Shown here in pieces: positions 1 through 8,024 of a stretch of 64,000 nucleotides of DNA (position 1 is the first letter of the stretch; every line of letters begins with the position of its first letter). The DNA is taken from positions 1 through 64,000 of the forward strand of contig NZ_ANFX01000037.1 of NCBI RefSeq assembly GCF_000331285.1, given 5' to 3'. The notes below the pieces were generated by a model. It was given only the letters and a program-made list of their open reading frames with translations, was not told the origin of the DNA and did not search any database. Position numbers and translations under genes: made by a program. The DNA comes from Porphyrobacter sp. AAP82. Lineage in GTDB: Bacteria > Pseudomonadota > Alphaproteobacteria > Sphingomonadales > Sphingomonadaceae.

Positions 1-1
1 C

Positions 2-1180
2 GCGCCTGCGGCTCCGGCCCGGGCCGCACCGCCCTCCACCGGCCCTGCGCCTGCGCCGGGCGCTCCGGCTGGCGGCCCCGGCGCCGGCTTTGCGCCCACG
101 GCCGAGCAGCGCGAGCAGTTCATGGCCTTCCGCGCGCGGGCCTGCGCCGATGACGGGCAGGCCTTCCTCGAACAGCTCGTTGCCGCGATCGACAGCGGGG
201 CGGATATCTCCGCGCAATATCCCGGCATCGACCCGGCGCGCCTCGCGCCGATGCTCGCCCGCCTGCGCGGCGCGGACGGCACGGTCGATCCGGCGCGGCT
301 GACGCAGTTCCGGTCGCGCATCTGCGCCATCGACCCGGCGCTGCTGGGCGGCGGCGGCGGCGCGCCGGGCGGCGGGATGGCGGCAAACCCGCAATTCGCC
401 GCCTTCCGGACACGCGCCTGCGGGCCCGATGGCAACGCCGCCATCGCCGCGCTGATCGCCAAAATCGACCGCGGCGAGGATGTCTCGGCCGAGCTTCCGG
501 GCGTCGACCCGGCCTTCATCAAGATGGCGCTCGACCGTTCGCGCCTGCCCGACGGCACGGTCCCGCCCGAGGCGATCGCGCAGTTCCAGCAGCGTTTTTG
601 CGCGGCAGCACCGCAAGGGGCGCCGGGCGCGCCGGGCGGCGGGGCACCGGACGGCGGCGCGCCTGCGGGCGGCCCGGCCTTCAACCCGCTTGCGGGGCGC
701 AACTTCCAGGGCTTCCGCTACTTCTTCAACCTCACCCACACGCTCGAGCTGAAGAACGAGATCCTGATCGCGCCCGGCCTCCAGCCGCTCGACCAGCTTG
801 ACGGGCAGGCGACCGGCGCGTTCGGCCAGCCGCGCCATTCGAGCCGTCTTGAGGCGGGCCTGTTCGGCAAGGGCATGGGCATGCGCCTGTCGGGCATCTA
901 CACCGGCGAGACCCGGCTCGACGGCGCGGTCGGCACCAGCGACATCTTGTTCGACGACATCGTCACCTTCAACCTGCGCGTCTTTGCCAATATGGGCGAG
1001 GTGACGGGGAAGAACGAGGGGCTGTGGAAGGACTTCCGCATCAGCCTTGTCGCCGACAACCTGTTCGACGCGCAGCGGCAGGTGCGGGATTCGAACGGCG
1101 TGACACCGGTCAATTACAACGCCTTCGTGATCGACCCGCTCGGGCTCTATGTCGGGATCGACCTCAGAAAGCTGTTCTGA
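2..1180 (+). CDS. TonB-dependent receptor, C-terminal part (5' truncated by window edge)
   Basis: The frame is open from the left edge, so signal peptide and plug are outside the window. The C-terminal third reads as outer-membrane beta-barrel strands (NLTHTLELKNEI, FRISLVADNLFD) and ends in GIDLRKLF; a terminal Phe is the usual BAM recognition signal. Family knowledge makes this a TonB-dependent receptor, importing an unknown substrate. Before the last strands lie two copies of a 74-residue, Cys-bearing domain (nt 116-337 and 392-613) separated by Gly/Ala/Pro-rich linkers, probably an enlarged surface loop. More copies may exist upstream. The barrel assignment is good; the substrate cannot be told. 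Confidence 0.72.
   Translation, partial: APAAPARAAPPSTGPAPAPGAPAGGPGAGFAPTAEQREQFMAFRARACADDGQAFLEQLVAAIDSGADISAQYPGIDPARLAPMLARLRGADGTVDPARLTQFRSRICAIDPALLGGGGGAPGGGMAANPQFAAFRTRACGPDGNAAIAALIAKIDRGEDVSAELPGVDPAFIKMALDRSRLPDGTVPPEAIAQFQQRFCAAAPQGAPGAPGGGAPDGGAPAGGPAFNPLAGRNFQGFRYFFNLTHTLELKNEILIAPGLQPLDQLDGQATGAFGQPRHSSRLEAGLFGKGMGMRLSGIYTGETRLDGAVGTSDILFDDIVTFNLRVFANMGEVTGKNEGLWKDFRISLVADNLFDAQRQVRDSNGVTPVNYNAFVIDPLGLYVGIDLRKLF
116..613 (+). repeat. Two tandem 74-aa domain copies inside the TonB receptor
   Basis: Copy 1 (nt 116-337) and copy 2 (nt 392-613) are each exactly 222 nt. Both open with QF-x-AFR-x-RAC, contain a central PG-[IV]-DPA and a DGTV, and close with R-x-C-A. About half the residues are identical. 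Each copy has one Cys near its start and one near its end, which could form a disulfide in an external loop. A 54-nt Gly-rich linker separates the copies. Confidence 0.85.
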
Positions 1181-1190
1181 GGCGCCCGGC

Positions 1191-1280
1191 GAAGTTCACG
1201 AAGTTCACATTGCAAAATCTGCAATTCAACAGGAATTATCATCTGATATCAGGCAATTGAGGGGCAAAACCGAAGTTCAC
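1191..1280. repeat. Three GAAGTTCAC iterons in an AT-richer spacer
   Basis: GAAGTTCAC occurs back to back at 1191-1199 and 1200-1208 and again at 1272-1280. The stretch between holds ATTGC-N7-GCAAT and the palindrome CTGATATCAG and is clearly AT-richer than the surrounding genes. It lies between two convergent genes, so a promoter role is not obvious. The rest of the 239-bp gap shows nothing recognisable. Confidence 0.6.
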
Positions 1281-1419
1281 ACATATTTTCGCGTTCGCGC
1301 CCGCATCCCGGGCGGCGATGTCGCGCCGGATGACGGGCGCGGGGGGCGTTGCGGACGATGGCAAAGAGCGGGCGCCAGCATAGCGCGCCGCGGCGGTGTA
1401 GGAAAATGCCCGTTTCCTT

Positions 1420-2625
1420 TCAGCCGCGCGCCCGGGCGAGCGTTTCGGCCAGCGCCTCGGCGCAGGCATGGCCGCTCGCCCAGGCCCACTGGAAGTTGTA
1501 GCCGCCGAGCCAGCCGGTGACATCGACCGCCTCGCCGATGGCGTAGAGGCCGGGGATTTTGACCGCCTCCATGGTGCGGCTGGAAAGTTCCGCCGTGGCG
1601 ATGCCGCCGGCGGTGACTTCGGCCTTGGCATAGCCCTCGGTGCCATTGGGAGCGAAGCGCCAGTCGGCAAGCATCGCCTGTGCGCCGCGCAGGTCCTTGT
1701 CGCCGCAATTGCCGAGTTCGCGATCAAGCCCCAGCCGGTCGGCCAGCGCATCGGCCAGCCTGTCCGGCAGGCGCTCGCGCAGCAGGGTGCGCAAGGAGGC
1801 GCGGGGGCGGTCGCGCTTGGCCTCCAGCAGCCAGTCGGAGGCGGCCTCGGGGAGGAAGGTGATGCCGACCTCATCGCCGTGCCGCCAGTAACTCGACACC
1901 TGCAAGATCGCCGGTCCCGATAGCCCCTTGTGGGTGAACAGCGCCGCCTCGGCGAATTCCGCCTGCCCCGCGCGCGCCAGCACCGGCGCGGCGACGCCCG
2001 ACAAGTCGCGGAACAATGCGTCCGCGCCGCCGAGCGTCAGCGGGACGAGGGCGGGGCGGGGCTCGACCACCTTGAGGCCGAACTGCCGCGCGAGGCGATA
2101 GGCAAAGTCGCTCGCGCCCATTTTCGGGATCGAGGGCCCGCCGGTGGCGATCACCAGCGCGGGCGCTTCCCACGCGCGGCCATCGGCAGCGGCGATGGTG
2201 AACATGCCGTCCTCGCCGCGCGCCGCGCTGGCGATGTCGACCCCGCAGGTGAGGGTCACGCGGTCCGGCGGACATTCGTCCAGCAGCATCGCCACGATCT
2301 GCCTGGCCGACCCGTCGCAGAACAGCTGGCCCAGCGTCTTCTCGTGCCACGCGATCCCGTGGCGATCGACCAGCGCGATGAAGTCCGCCGGGGTGTAGCG
2401 GGCGAGCGCGCTCTTGGCGAAATGGGGGTTGGCGCTGAGGTAATTTCCCGGCCCCGCGCCCAGATTGGTGAAGTTGCAGCGCCCCCCGCCCGAGATCAGG
2501 ATTTTCTTGCCCGGCGCCTCGGCCCGCTCGAGCAGCGCCACACGCACCCCGCGCTGGCCCGCTTGCCCCGCGGCAAACAGCCCGGCCGCGCCTGCGCCGA
2601 GGATGATGACGTCATGCTGCTCCAT
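1420..2625 (-). CDS. BaiN/HI0933-family NAD(P)/FAD-dependent oxidoreductase
   Basis: A 401-residue flavoprotein. The N-terminus has the dinucleotide-binding GAGAAGLFAA motif (about residues 9-18), followed by the family hallmark GGGRCNFTN about 40 residues later, and a C-terminal second nucleotide segment (GEAVDVTGWLGGYN). This is the HI0933/YhiN/BaiN family of soluble FAD enzymes with poorly defined substrates. The ATG at 2625 is chosen because MEQHDVIILGAG begins the Rossmann strand directly; the frame stays open upstream but encodes no family sequence there. It lies 22 bp downstream of the permease gene and may be co-transcribed with it. Confidence 0.85.
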   Translation of the reverse strand: MEQHDVIILGAGAAGLFAAGQAGQRGVRVALLERAEAPGKKILISGGGRCNFTNLGAGPGNYLSANPHFAKSALARYTPADFIALVDRHGIAWHEKTLGQLFCDGSARQIVAMLLDECPPDRVTLTCGVDIASAARGEDGMFTIAAADGRAWEAPALVIATGGPSIPKMGASDFAYRLARQFGLKVVEPRPALVPLTLGGADALFRDLSGVAAPVLARAGQAEFAEAALFTHKGLSGPAILQVSSYWRHGDEVGITFLPEAASDWLLEAKRDRPRASLRTLLRERLPDRLADALADRLGLDRELGNCGDKDLRGAQAMLADWRFAPNGTEGYAKAEVTAGGIATAELSSRTMEAVKIPGLYAIGEAVDVTGWLGGYNFQWAWASGHACAEALAETLARARG

Positions 2626-2647
2626 TGAGAGGCGCGCGTGGTCGCTT

Positions 2648-3928
2648 CTAGGCGACTTGTCCAGCCCGTGCCACGCCCCGCCGGGCAAGGAAGAAGAGGC
2701 CGCAGCCCAAGGCCAGCAGCACGCCGAGGATCTGATAGGCCTCGCCGCTTGCCTGGCTTGCCACCCACAAGGTGGTGATGACGGCCAGCGCTGCAACCGG
2801 CAGGTGCCATACAGGTGCAGGGCTTGTCTCGCGCCGGTCCAGCACCGGAAGGGCAAGGGCGGTGAGCAGGTAGGTAATCAGCCGTGACAAGGTGCTCGCC
2901 ACTGCGAGCGTTGCGAAACCGGCCGAAAGGCTGAAGCCGACCGCCACTGCGCCGAAGAACAGGATCGACACGTCCGGCGTGAGGAAGCGCGGCGAGATAT
3001 GTCCGAAGACCGACGGCAGCAGGCCGCTTTCGGCCATGCCATAGGTCATGCGCGGAATAACGATCCCGCCGCCCAGCGTGTTGCCCGCGATCGAGAACAC
3101 CGCAGCCACGGCAAGCGCGATCGCTCCGGCAGGCCCTGCGAGCACCTGCGCCGCGGCGGCGAGGGCGTTTTCCCCCTCGCCGGAGACCGGGCCGATCGCG
3201 AGATAGGCCCAGATCACCAGCATGTAGAACGCGGTGACCGCTGCGAGCGTTGTCATCAGCGCGCGCGGGATGGTGCGGCGCGGGTCCTTGGTCTCGCCCG
3301 CTGCGAAGGTCGCATTCTCGAAGGCGGTGTAGGCATAGAAGGACAAGAGCACCACACTCTCGAGATCGCCGAATTCGGGCAGAGCGAAGCCGATGGCCGG
3401 ATCGCGCGTGGCAAGGCCGAAGATGACGAGGCCGATGAGGGGCACGAGCTTGCCGGTGGTGATCAGCCCGAGCACGCCCACCGAGGCCCGCATCCCGACA
3501 AGATTGATCGCGGTGATCGAGATGATGAAACCGGCCGCCGCAGCGGTCTTGATGAGCGGGTCGGCCAGCACCGGAAACAGCACCGCCAGATAGGCGATGG
3601 CGACGTGTGAATTGGCCGCGACCGACACCACGCCCGAGGCGTAGCGCGACCAGCCGGCCTGAAAGCCGAGGAACGGACCGAAGGCCTGCGTCGCGTAGAG
3701 CACCGGCCCGCCATGCGCCTCGAAGCGCCCTGCCAGCGCGGCAAACACCAGCGCAATCGGCAGTACCAGCAGCGCGCCGACCAGCATCATCCACGGCGCG
3801 AAACTGCCCACTCCGGCGACAAGCAAGGCCGGCAGGGCGAAGATCGCGGCCCCGATCATGCCGTTGACCGGCAGCAGCGCCGCGCCCCAGAAGCCGACCG
3901 TGCGCGGCAGTTCTGCCTGTTTTTCCAA
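2648..3928 (-). CDS. APC-superfamily amino acid permease
   Basis: About 426 residues with roughly 12 hydrophobic helices. The first helix carries GMIGAAIFALPAL, the unwound GxG-like substrate motif of APC permeases. It probably imports or exchanges an amino acid or amine across the inner membrane. No ATG exists near the start. Candidates are TTG 3928 (a GGGGGG run 8 nt upstream, and homology expected from RTVGFWGA), GTG 3958 and TTG 3994. TTG 3928 is chosen; the longer starts would bring the gene to within 30-66 bp of the divergent uvrC start. Substrate not predictable. Confidence 0.78.
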   Translation of the reverse strand: MEKQAELPRTVGFWGAALLPVNGMIGAAIFALPALLVAGVGSFAPWMMLVGALLVLPIALVFAALAGRFEAHGGPVLYATQAFGPFLGFQAGWSRYASGVVSVAANSHVAIAYLAVLFPVLADPLIKTAAAAGFIISITAINLVGMRASVGVLGLITTGKLVPLIGLVIFGLATRDPAIGFALPEFGDLESVVLLSFYAYTAFENATFAAGETKDPRRTIPRALMTTLAAVTAFYMLVIWAYLAIGPVSGEGENALAAAAQVLAGPAGAIALAVAAVFSIAGNTLGGGIVIPRMTYGMAESGLLPSVFGHISPRFLTPDVSILFFGAVAVGFSLSAGFATLAVASTLSRLITYLLTALALPVLDRRETSPAPVWHLPVAALAVITTLWVASQASGEAYQILGVLLALGCGLFFLARRGVARAGQVA

Positions 3929-4023
3929 AATCTGCGCCCCCCGGCTGCTTTTGCCCACCTTAGCCCGCCATCCGGCCAGCACAAGCTTTGCCAAATGCGC
4001 GCGGCTTTCCTATCTCCGCCGCC

Positions 4024-5997
4024 ATGGCCCGAACTCCCGCAGGCACTCCCCACGATCCGCGAGGGGGCGATCGCTTCAACGAGGCGCGCGCGGCGCAGAC
4101 GGTCGCCTCGGCCCAGCCCGATCTCGAAGGCGGGGTGCGGGCGATCCGCGAGACGGTGAAGGTGTTGAAGCCCGTCCCCGGCGTCTACCGCATGTGCGAC
4201 GCGCGGGGCGAGGTTCTGTATGTGGGCAAGGCGCGCTCGCTCAAGGCGCGGGTGGCGAACTACACCCAGATCGCCCAGCTTTCGGGACGATTGCAGCGCA
4301 TGGTCAGCCAGACCCGCAGCATGGAAATCGTCATCACCAATTCCGAGGCCGAGGCGCTGCTCTTGGAAGCGCAGCTCATCAAGCGCTTCCGCCCGCCGTT
4401 CAACGTGCTGCTGCGCGACGACAAGAGCTTCCCCTTCATCCTGCTGCGCGCCGATCACGCCTACCCGCGCATCCAGAAGCACAGGGGCGCGCGGCGGGCC
4501 AAGGGCAATTACTACGGGCCTTTCGCCAGCGCGGGCAGCGTCAACACCACATTGAATGCACTGCAAAAGCTGTTCCTGCTGCGGTCCTGCACCGACAGCT
4601 TCTTCAACAACCGCGACCGGCCGTGCCTGCTCTACCAGATCAAGCGCTGCTCGGCGCCCTGTGTGGGGCGGATCGACGAGCCGGGCTATGACGCGCTGGT
4701 GCGGCAGGCGAAGGATTTCCTGTCGGGCAAATCGGGGGCGGTGCAGGCTGACCTGGAGCGGCAGATGGCCGAGGCCGCGGCGAACCTCGATTTCGAGACC
4801 GCGGCGATGCTGCGCGACCGGCTGCGGGCGGCGACCTTCATCCAGGGCTCGCAGGCGATCAATGCGCAGGGGCTGGGCGATGCCGATGTGTTCGCGCTCG
4901 CCGCCAAGAACGGGCAGATGAGCGTCCAGTCCTTCTTCATCCGGGGCGGACAGAACTGGGGCCACCGCGCGCTGTTCCCGCGCCACACGGCGGAGGTGGA
5001 CGAGGCGCAGGTGCTCGCCGATGTGATGCTGCAATTCTACGAGGAAGTGCCGCCGCCGCCGACCATTCTGGTGGACCGCGAATTGCCCGAGGCCGCGCTG
5101 ATCGAAGCCGCGCTCTCGGAAGTCGCGGGGCGCAAGGTCAGGCTCTCGGTCCCCGAACGCGGCGACCGGCGCAAGCTGATGGCGCAGGCGCAGCGCAATG
5201 CTATCGAAGCGCTCGAACGGCGGCTGGCAGAGACCGGCACCAAGGCGAGATTGAACCGCGAGCTGGCGGAGTTTCTGGAGCTGGACAGCCCGCCGCAGCG
5301 GATCGAGGTCTACGACAACAGCCATATCCAGGGCACCAAGGCGGTAGGCGCGATGGTCGTCGCAGGGCCCGAGGGCTTCGAGAAGGGCCAGTATCGCAAG
5401 TTCAACATCCGCGAGGCGCAATCGAACGACGACTTCGCGATGATGCGCGAGGTGATGGCGCGCCGGTTCCGCAACTTCGCGGAAGGCGAGGAAAACCCCG
5501 ATGCCCCCCCAGCGCCGAAGGCGGGCGGGCACGAGACGACGCTCCCCGATCTTGTCCTGATCGACGGCGGCAAGGGCCAGCTGTCCAGCGTGATGCGCGT
5601 GCTCGAGGAGATCGGGATCGCGGATGATATCGCGGTGATCGGCATCGCCAAGGGCCCGCACCATGGGCGCGAGGGCCGCGAGGTGTTCCACTTCCCCGAC
5701 GGGCGCGAGAAGCTGCTCCCCGTCAATTCGCCGCTGCTGTTCCACTTGCAGAACCTGCGTGACGAGGTGCACCGCTATGTCATCGGCGCGCACCGGGCGA
5801 AGCGCTCCAAGGCGATCACCGCGAGCCCATTGGACGAGATCCCCGGCATCGGCCCGGCAAGGAAGCGCGCGCTGCTGCTGCACTTCGGCACGGCGAGCAA
5901 GGTGCGCGCGGCGGCATTGGAAGACCTGCAACGCGCCCCCGGCGTCAGCGCCGCAGTGGCGCGCAAGGTCTATGATTTCTACCACGCGGGCGGATAG
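4024..5997 (+). CDS. uvrC: Excinuclease ABC subunit C
   Basis: UvrC makes both incisions in UvrABC nucleotide excision repair. The protein is 657 residues, normal for the family. In order: the GIY-YIG nuclease (GVYR at 53-56, YVGK at 66-69), a Cys-bearing region (DRPCLLYQIKRCSAPC), the UvrB-interacting UVR segment (LDFETAAMLRDRLRA), the RNase H-like 5' incision domain (VYDNSHIQG, LVLIDGGKGQL) and C-terminal helix-hairpin-helix motifs (IPGIGPARKRALL). ATG 4024 is used; an in-frame TTG at 3988 would add 12 residues and overlap the divergent permease frame. Confidence 0.97.
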   Translation: MARTPAGTPHDPRGGDRFNEARAAQTVASAQPDLEGGVRAIRETVKVLKPVPGVYRMCDARGEVLYVGKARSLKARVANYTQIAQLSGRLQRMVSQTRSMEIVITNSEAEALLLEAQLIKRFRPPFNVLLRDDKSFPFILLRADHAYPRIQKHRGARRAKGNYYGPFASAGSVNTTLNALQKLFLLRSCTDSFFNNRDRPCLLYQIKRCSAPCVGRIDEPGYDALVRQAKDFLSGKSGAVQADLERQMAEAAANLDFETAAMLRDRLRAATFIQGSQAINAQGLGDADVFALAAKNGQMSVQSFFIRGGQNWGHRALFPRHTAEVDEAQVLADVMLQFYEEVPPPPTILVDRELPEAALIEAALSEVAGRKVRLSVPERGDRRKLMAQAQRNAIEALERRLAETGTKARLNRELAEFLELDSPPQRIEVYDNSHIQGTKAVGAMVVAGPEGFEKGQYRKFNIREAQSNDDFAMMREVMARRFRNFAEGEENPDAPPAPKAGGHETTLPDLVLIDGGKGQLSSVMRVLEEIGIADDIAVIGIAKGPHHGREGREVFHFPDGREKLLPVNSPLLFHLQNLRDEVHRYVIGAHRAKRSKAITASPLDEIPGIGPARKRALLLHFGTASKVRAAALEDLQRAPGVSAAVARKVYDFYHAGG

Positions 5998-6042
5998 GGG
6001 GCCCCAACCCCGCCTTAACCCCTGCCGCGCTATGGCGGCGGC

Positions 6043-6846
6043 ATGGACGTCAATCACTTCGTCATCCTGACCATGCTGGTCGTGCCGATGGTGCTGGTCG
6101 CGGTCGCGGTGCTGCTTTCCAAGGGCCTGTCCGCGCAGGACCTGCGCCGCCCCCCGGTGCGCATCGCGGGCACCGCGGCGGTGCTCGGCGCGGTCGGTCT
6201 GCCGGTGGCGACGATGGTGATCGATGCGCAGGGCGCGTTCTTCGGCGATGGCCGCGCGCTGATCGGCGCAGGGCTGGGGGTGCCCGAGGATATCGCGATC
6301 CGCGGCCAGAAGGGCGACCGGCTGGGCGATTGCTGGTCGAACCAGGTGCGCTGGTCGCTCGATCTCGATTTCGGATCGCCCGGGCGCCTTGACCAGTGGT
6401 TCGACCGCGCGCCTTGGCGCGGATCGCTGGCGGCGCAGATCGCGCGCTATTACGACATTCCGGTGGAGCAGGTATCGATCGCCCCGGGCGCGCTCGACCA
6501 GCGGGTGAAGAACCACGCGGGTGCGCAGAATGTCCCGCCGGCGCGCCCCGGCGGCCCCTGGAGCACCGCGGTCGATGGCGAGCGCTTGGTATGCGCTGCG
6601 ATCCATGAGCGGGGAGGGGGCAGGGGCCTTGACCTCAGGCCCTGCGATCCGGCGGCCCTCGCGGAGGATGACGGGAGCAAGGGCTGGGTGCTGCTGCGGC
6701 GCGGCGGGGTGCCCGGCACACTGACCGGATCGGTGCGCTATCGCGGCGGGCCGGCTTATTGCACCAACCCGCTGCGCCGCTCGGTCAATGCCGTGCTGGG
6801 CCTGCCCCACCCGCCGGGCGAGCCCACGCAGTTTTCGGGGCTGTGA
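6043..6846 (+). CDS. Membrane-anchored protein of unknown function
   Basis: 267 residues. One helix near the N-terminus (FVILTMLVVPMVLVAVAVLL) is followed by a second hydrophobic stretch (AGTAAVLGAVGLPVATMVI), then a roughly 200-residue hydrophilic domain that is probably periplasmic. That domain has several Trp and four Cys (CW at about residue 105, then VCAAI, RPCDP and YCTNP), possibly forming disulfides. No catalytic motif or known family was recognised. It starts 45 bp after uvrC on the same strand and converges on the OmpA-family gene. The frame shows strong third-position GC like its neighbours, so it is probably expressed. Confidence 0.65.
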   Translation: MDVNHFVILTMLVVPMVLVAVAVLLSKGLSAQDLRRPPVRIAGTAAVLGAVGLPVATMVIDAQGAFFGDGRALIGAGLGVPEDIAIRGQKGDRLGDCWSNQVRWSLDLDFGSPGRLDQWFDRAPWRGSLAAQIARYYDIPVEQVSIAPGALDQRVKNHAGAQNVPPARPGGPWSTAVDGERLVCAAIHERGGGRGLDLRPCDPAALAEDDGSKGWVLLRRGGVPGTLTGSVRYRGGPAYCTNPLRRSVNAVLGLPHPPGEPTQFSGL

Positions 6847-6894
6847 GGCAAGCGCGGTGCGACCCGGGGCACCGCCCTTGCCGGCCGGTCAGAC

Positions 6895-7833
6895 TTACTG
6901 TCCGTCGAGCGCCCGGCTCACCAGCACGTTCACCGAAACGCGGCGGTTCTGTGCGCGGCCGGCGGGGGTGGTGTTGTCGGCGGCGGGATCGGCGGTCGCC
7001 ATGCCGGTGGGAGTGAGCATGCGGTAGGGCTTCCACTTGCACACCTGCTGGAGGTGGTTGACCACCGCAGCGGCGCGCTTTTCCGACAGCGCCTGGTTCA
7101 CTTCCTCGGAACCCGTCGAATCCGTGTAGCCAAGCACCAGCATCAGCGAATTCTCGTTCTGCCCGGCGGACTGCGCGGCGGCGCACAGTTCGGCCTTCGC
7201 CGCAGGGCTGATCATCGCCTTGCCGGTGTCGAAATAGACGTTGGTGGTGCCCTTGAGGTTATACTTGTCGATATCGCCGAGGCGGCCGCGCAGCGCTTCG
7301 GTGGCGGCGGCATTGGCCTGGATCGCCGCGCCCTGTTCGCCGAACTGCTGCTGGGTGCCGCCGCGGATCATGCGGGCGATCTGCGCGTCGTCGGCGGTAA
7401 AGCGCACCTCGCTTGCCACCAGGCCTTCGCCATAGCGCGCGGTCTTGGCAACCACCGACAGCCCGTTGATCAGCGCGTTCTGGTCAAGGGTCTTGTTGCC
7501 GATGCCGAGAAAACCGCCGCGGGTGCGGATTTCGGTTTCGGGGTGAAGCGTCACCAGCTGCACGGTGCCGTCATCGGCGGTAATCTGGAGCCGCGAGCCC
7601 TTGCGGGCCGAAATGATCCCGGAAACCTTCGGGCCTTCCTCCAGCTCGGCGAGCGGCGGCAGGGCGCCGTAGACGGTGGTGGTGGTCACCCCGTCCTCTT
7701 CGCTGATCGTCGGCGATGGCAGGGTGCGCGGCTCGATCTGGGGCTGGGTCTGGGCGGCAAGGCCCGAAGCGCTCGCGGCGCCCAGAAGGGCAAGCAGCGC
7801 GAGGCTGCGGCGGCTATGGATGGTGGTCGTCAC
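6895..7833 (-). CDS. OmpA-family outer-membrane/peptidoglycan-binding protein
   Basis: 312 residues with an N-terminal signal sequence ending near GLAAQTQ. The middle resembles an all-beta sheet region (QITADDGTVQLVTL). The C-terminal third is an OmpA-like domain (VYFDTGKA, GYTDSTGSEEVNQALSEKRA, NRRV) with the Asp and Arg that bind meso-diaminopimelate in peptidoglycan. It should tether the envelope to the cell wall. The start is GTG 7833, with GGAG 10 nt upstream. It is monocistronic, with about 190 bp to the next upstream gene. Confidence 0.88.
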   Translation of the reverse strand: MTTTIHSRRSLALLALLGAASASGLAAQTQPQIEPRTLPSPTISEEDGVTTTTVYGALPPLAELEEGPKVSGIISARKGSRLQITADDGTVQLVTLHPETEIRTRGGFLGIGNKTLDQNALINGLSVVAKTARYGEGLVASEVRFTADDAQIARMIRGGTQQQFGEQGAAIQANAAATEALRGRLGDIDKYNLKGTTNVYFDTGKAMISPAAKAELCAAAQSAGQNENSLMLVLGYTDSTGSEEVNQALSEKRAAAVVNHLQQVCKWKPYRMLTPTGMATADPAADNTTPAGRAQNRRVSVNVLVSRALDGQ

Positions 7834-8024
7834 AGTGGTTATGCTCCTGCGGTGCGGGCCCGCGATCCCGTGTGGGCCCGTGTTGTTGGCGTTCTGCGCG
7901 AGGGCCGAGGTGTTGCCCCAGACCTTGCTCGCAGGTGAACGTCAAGACCCCCGATGCCGCAGGAGCGGGCAATCGGGGCAGCGGATAAGACGAGCCGAGC
8001 CGCAAGCGGCCCGGCCACGCGCGT
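7834..8024. other. 191-bp spacer between OmpA-family and DUF885 genes
   Basis: It holds the ribosome-binding site and presumably the promoter of the OmpA-family gene, and the 3' end of the DUF885 transcript. A perfect palindrome GCCGCAAGCGGC lies near 8000-8011 and may be a weak termination hairpin. No further coding potential or strong promoter could be identified. Confidence 0.4.
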
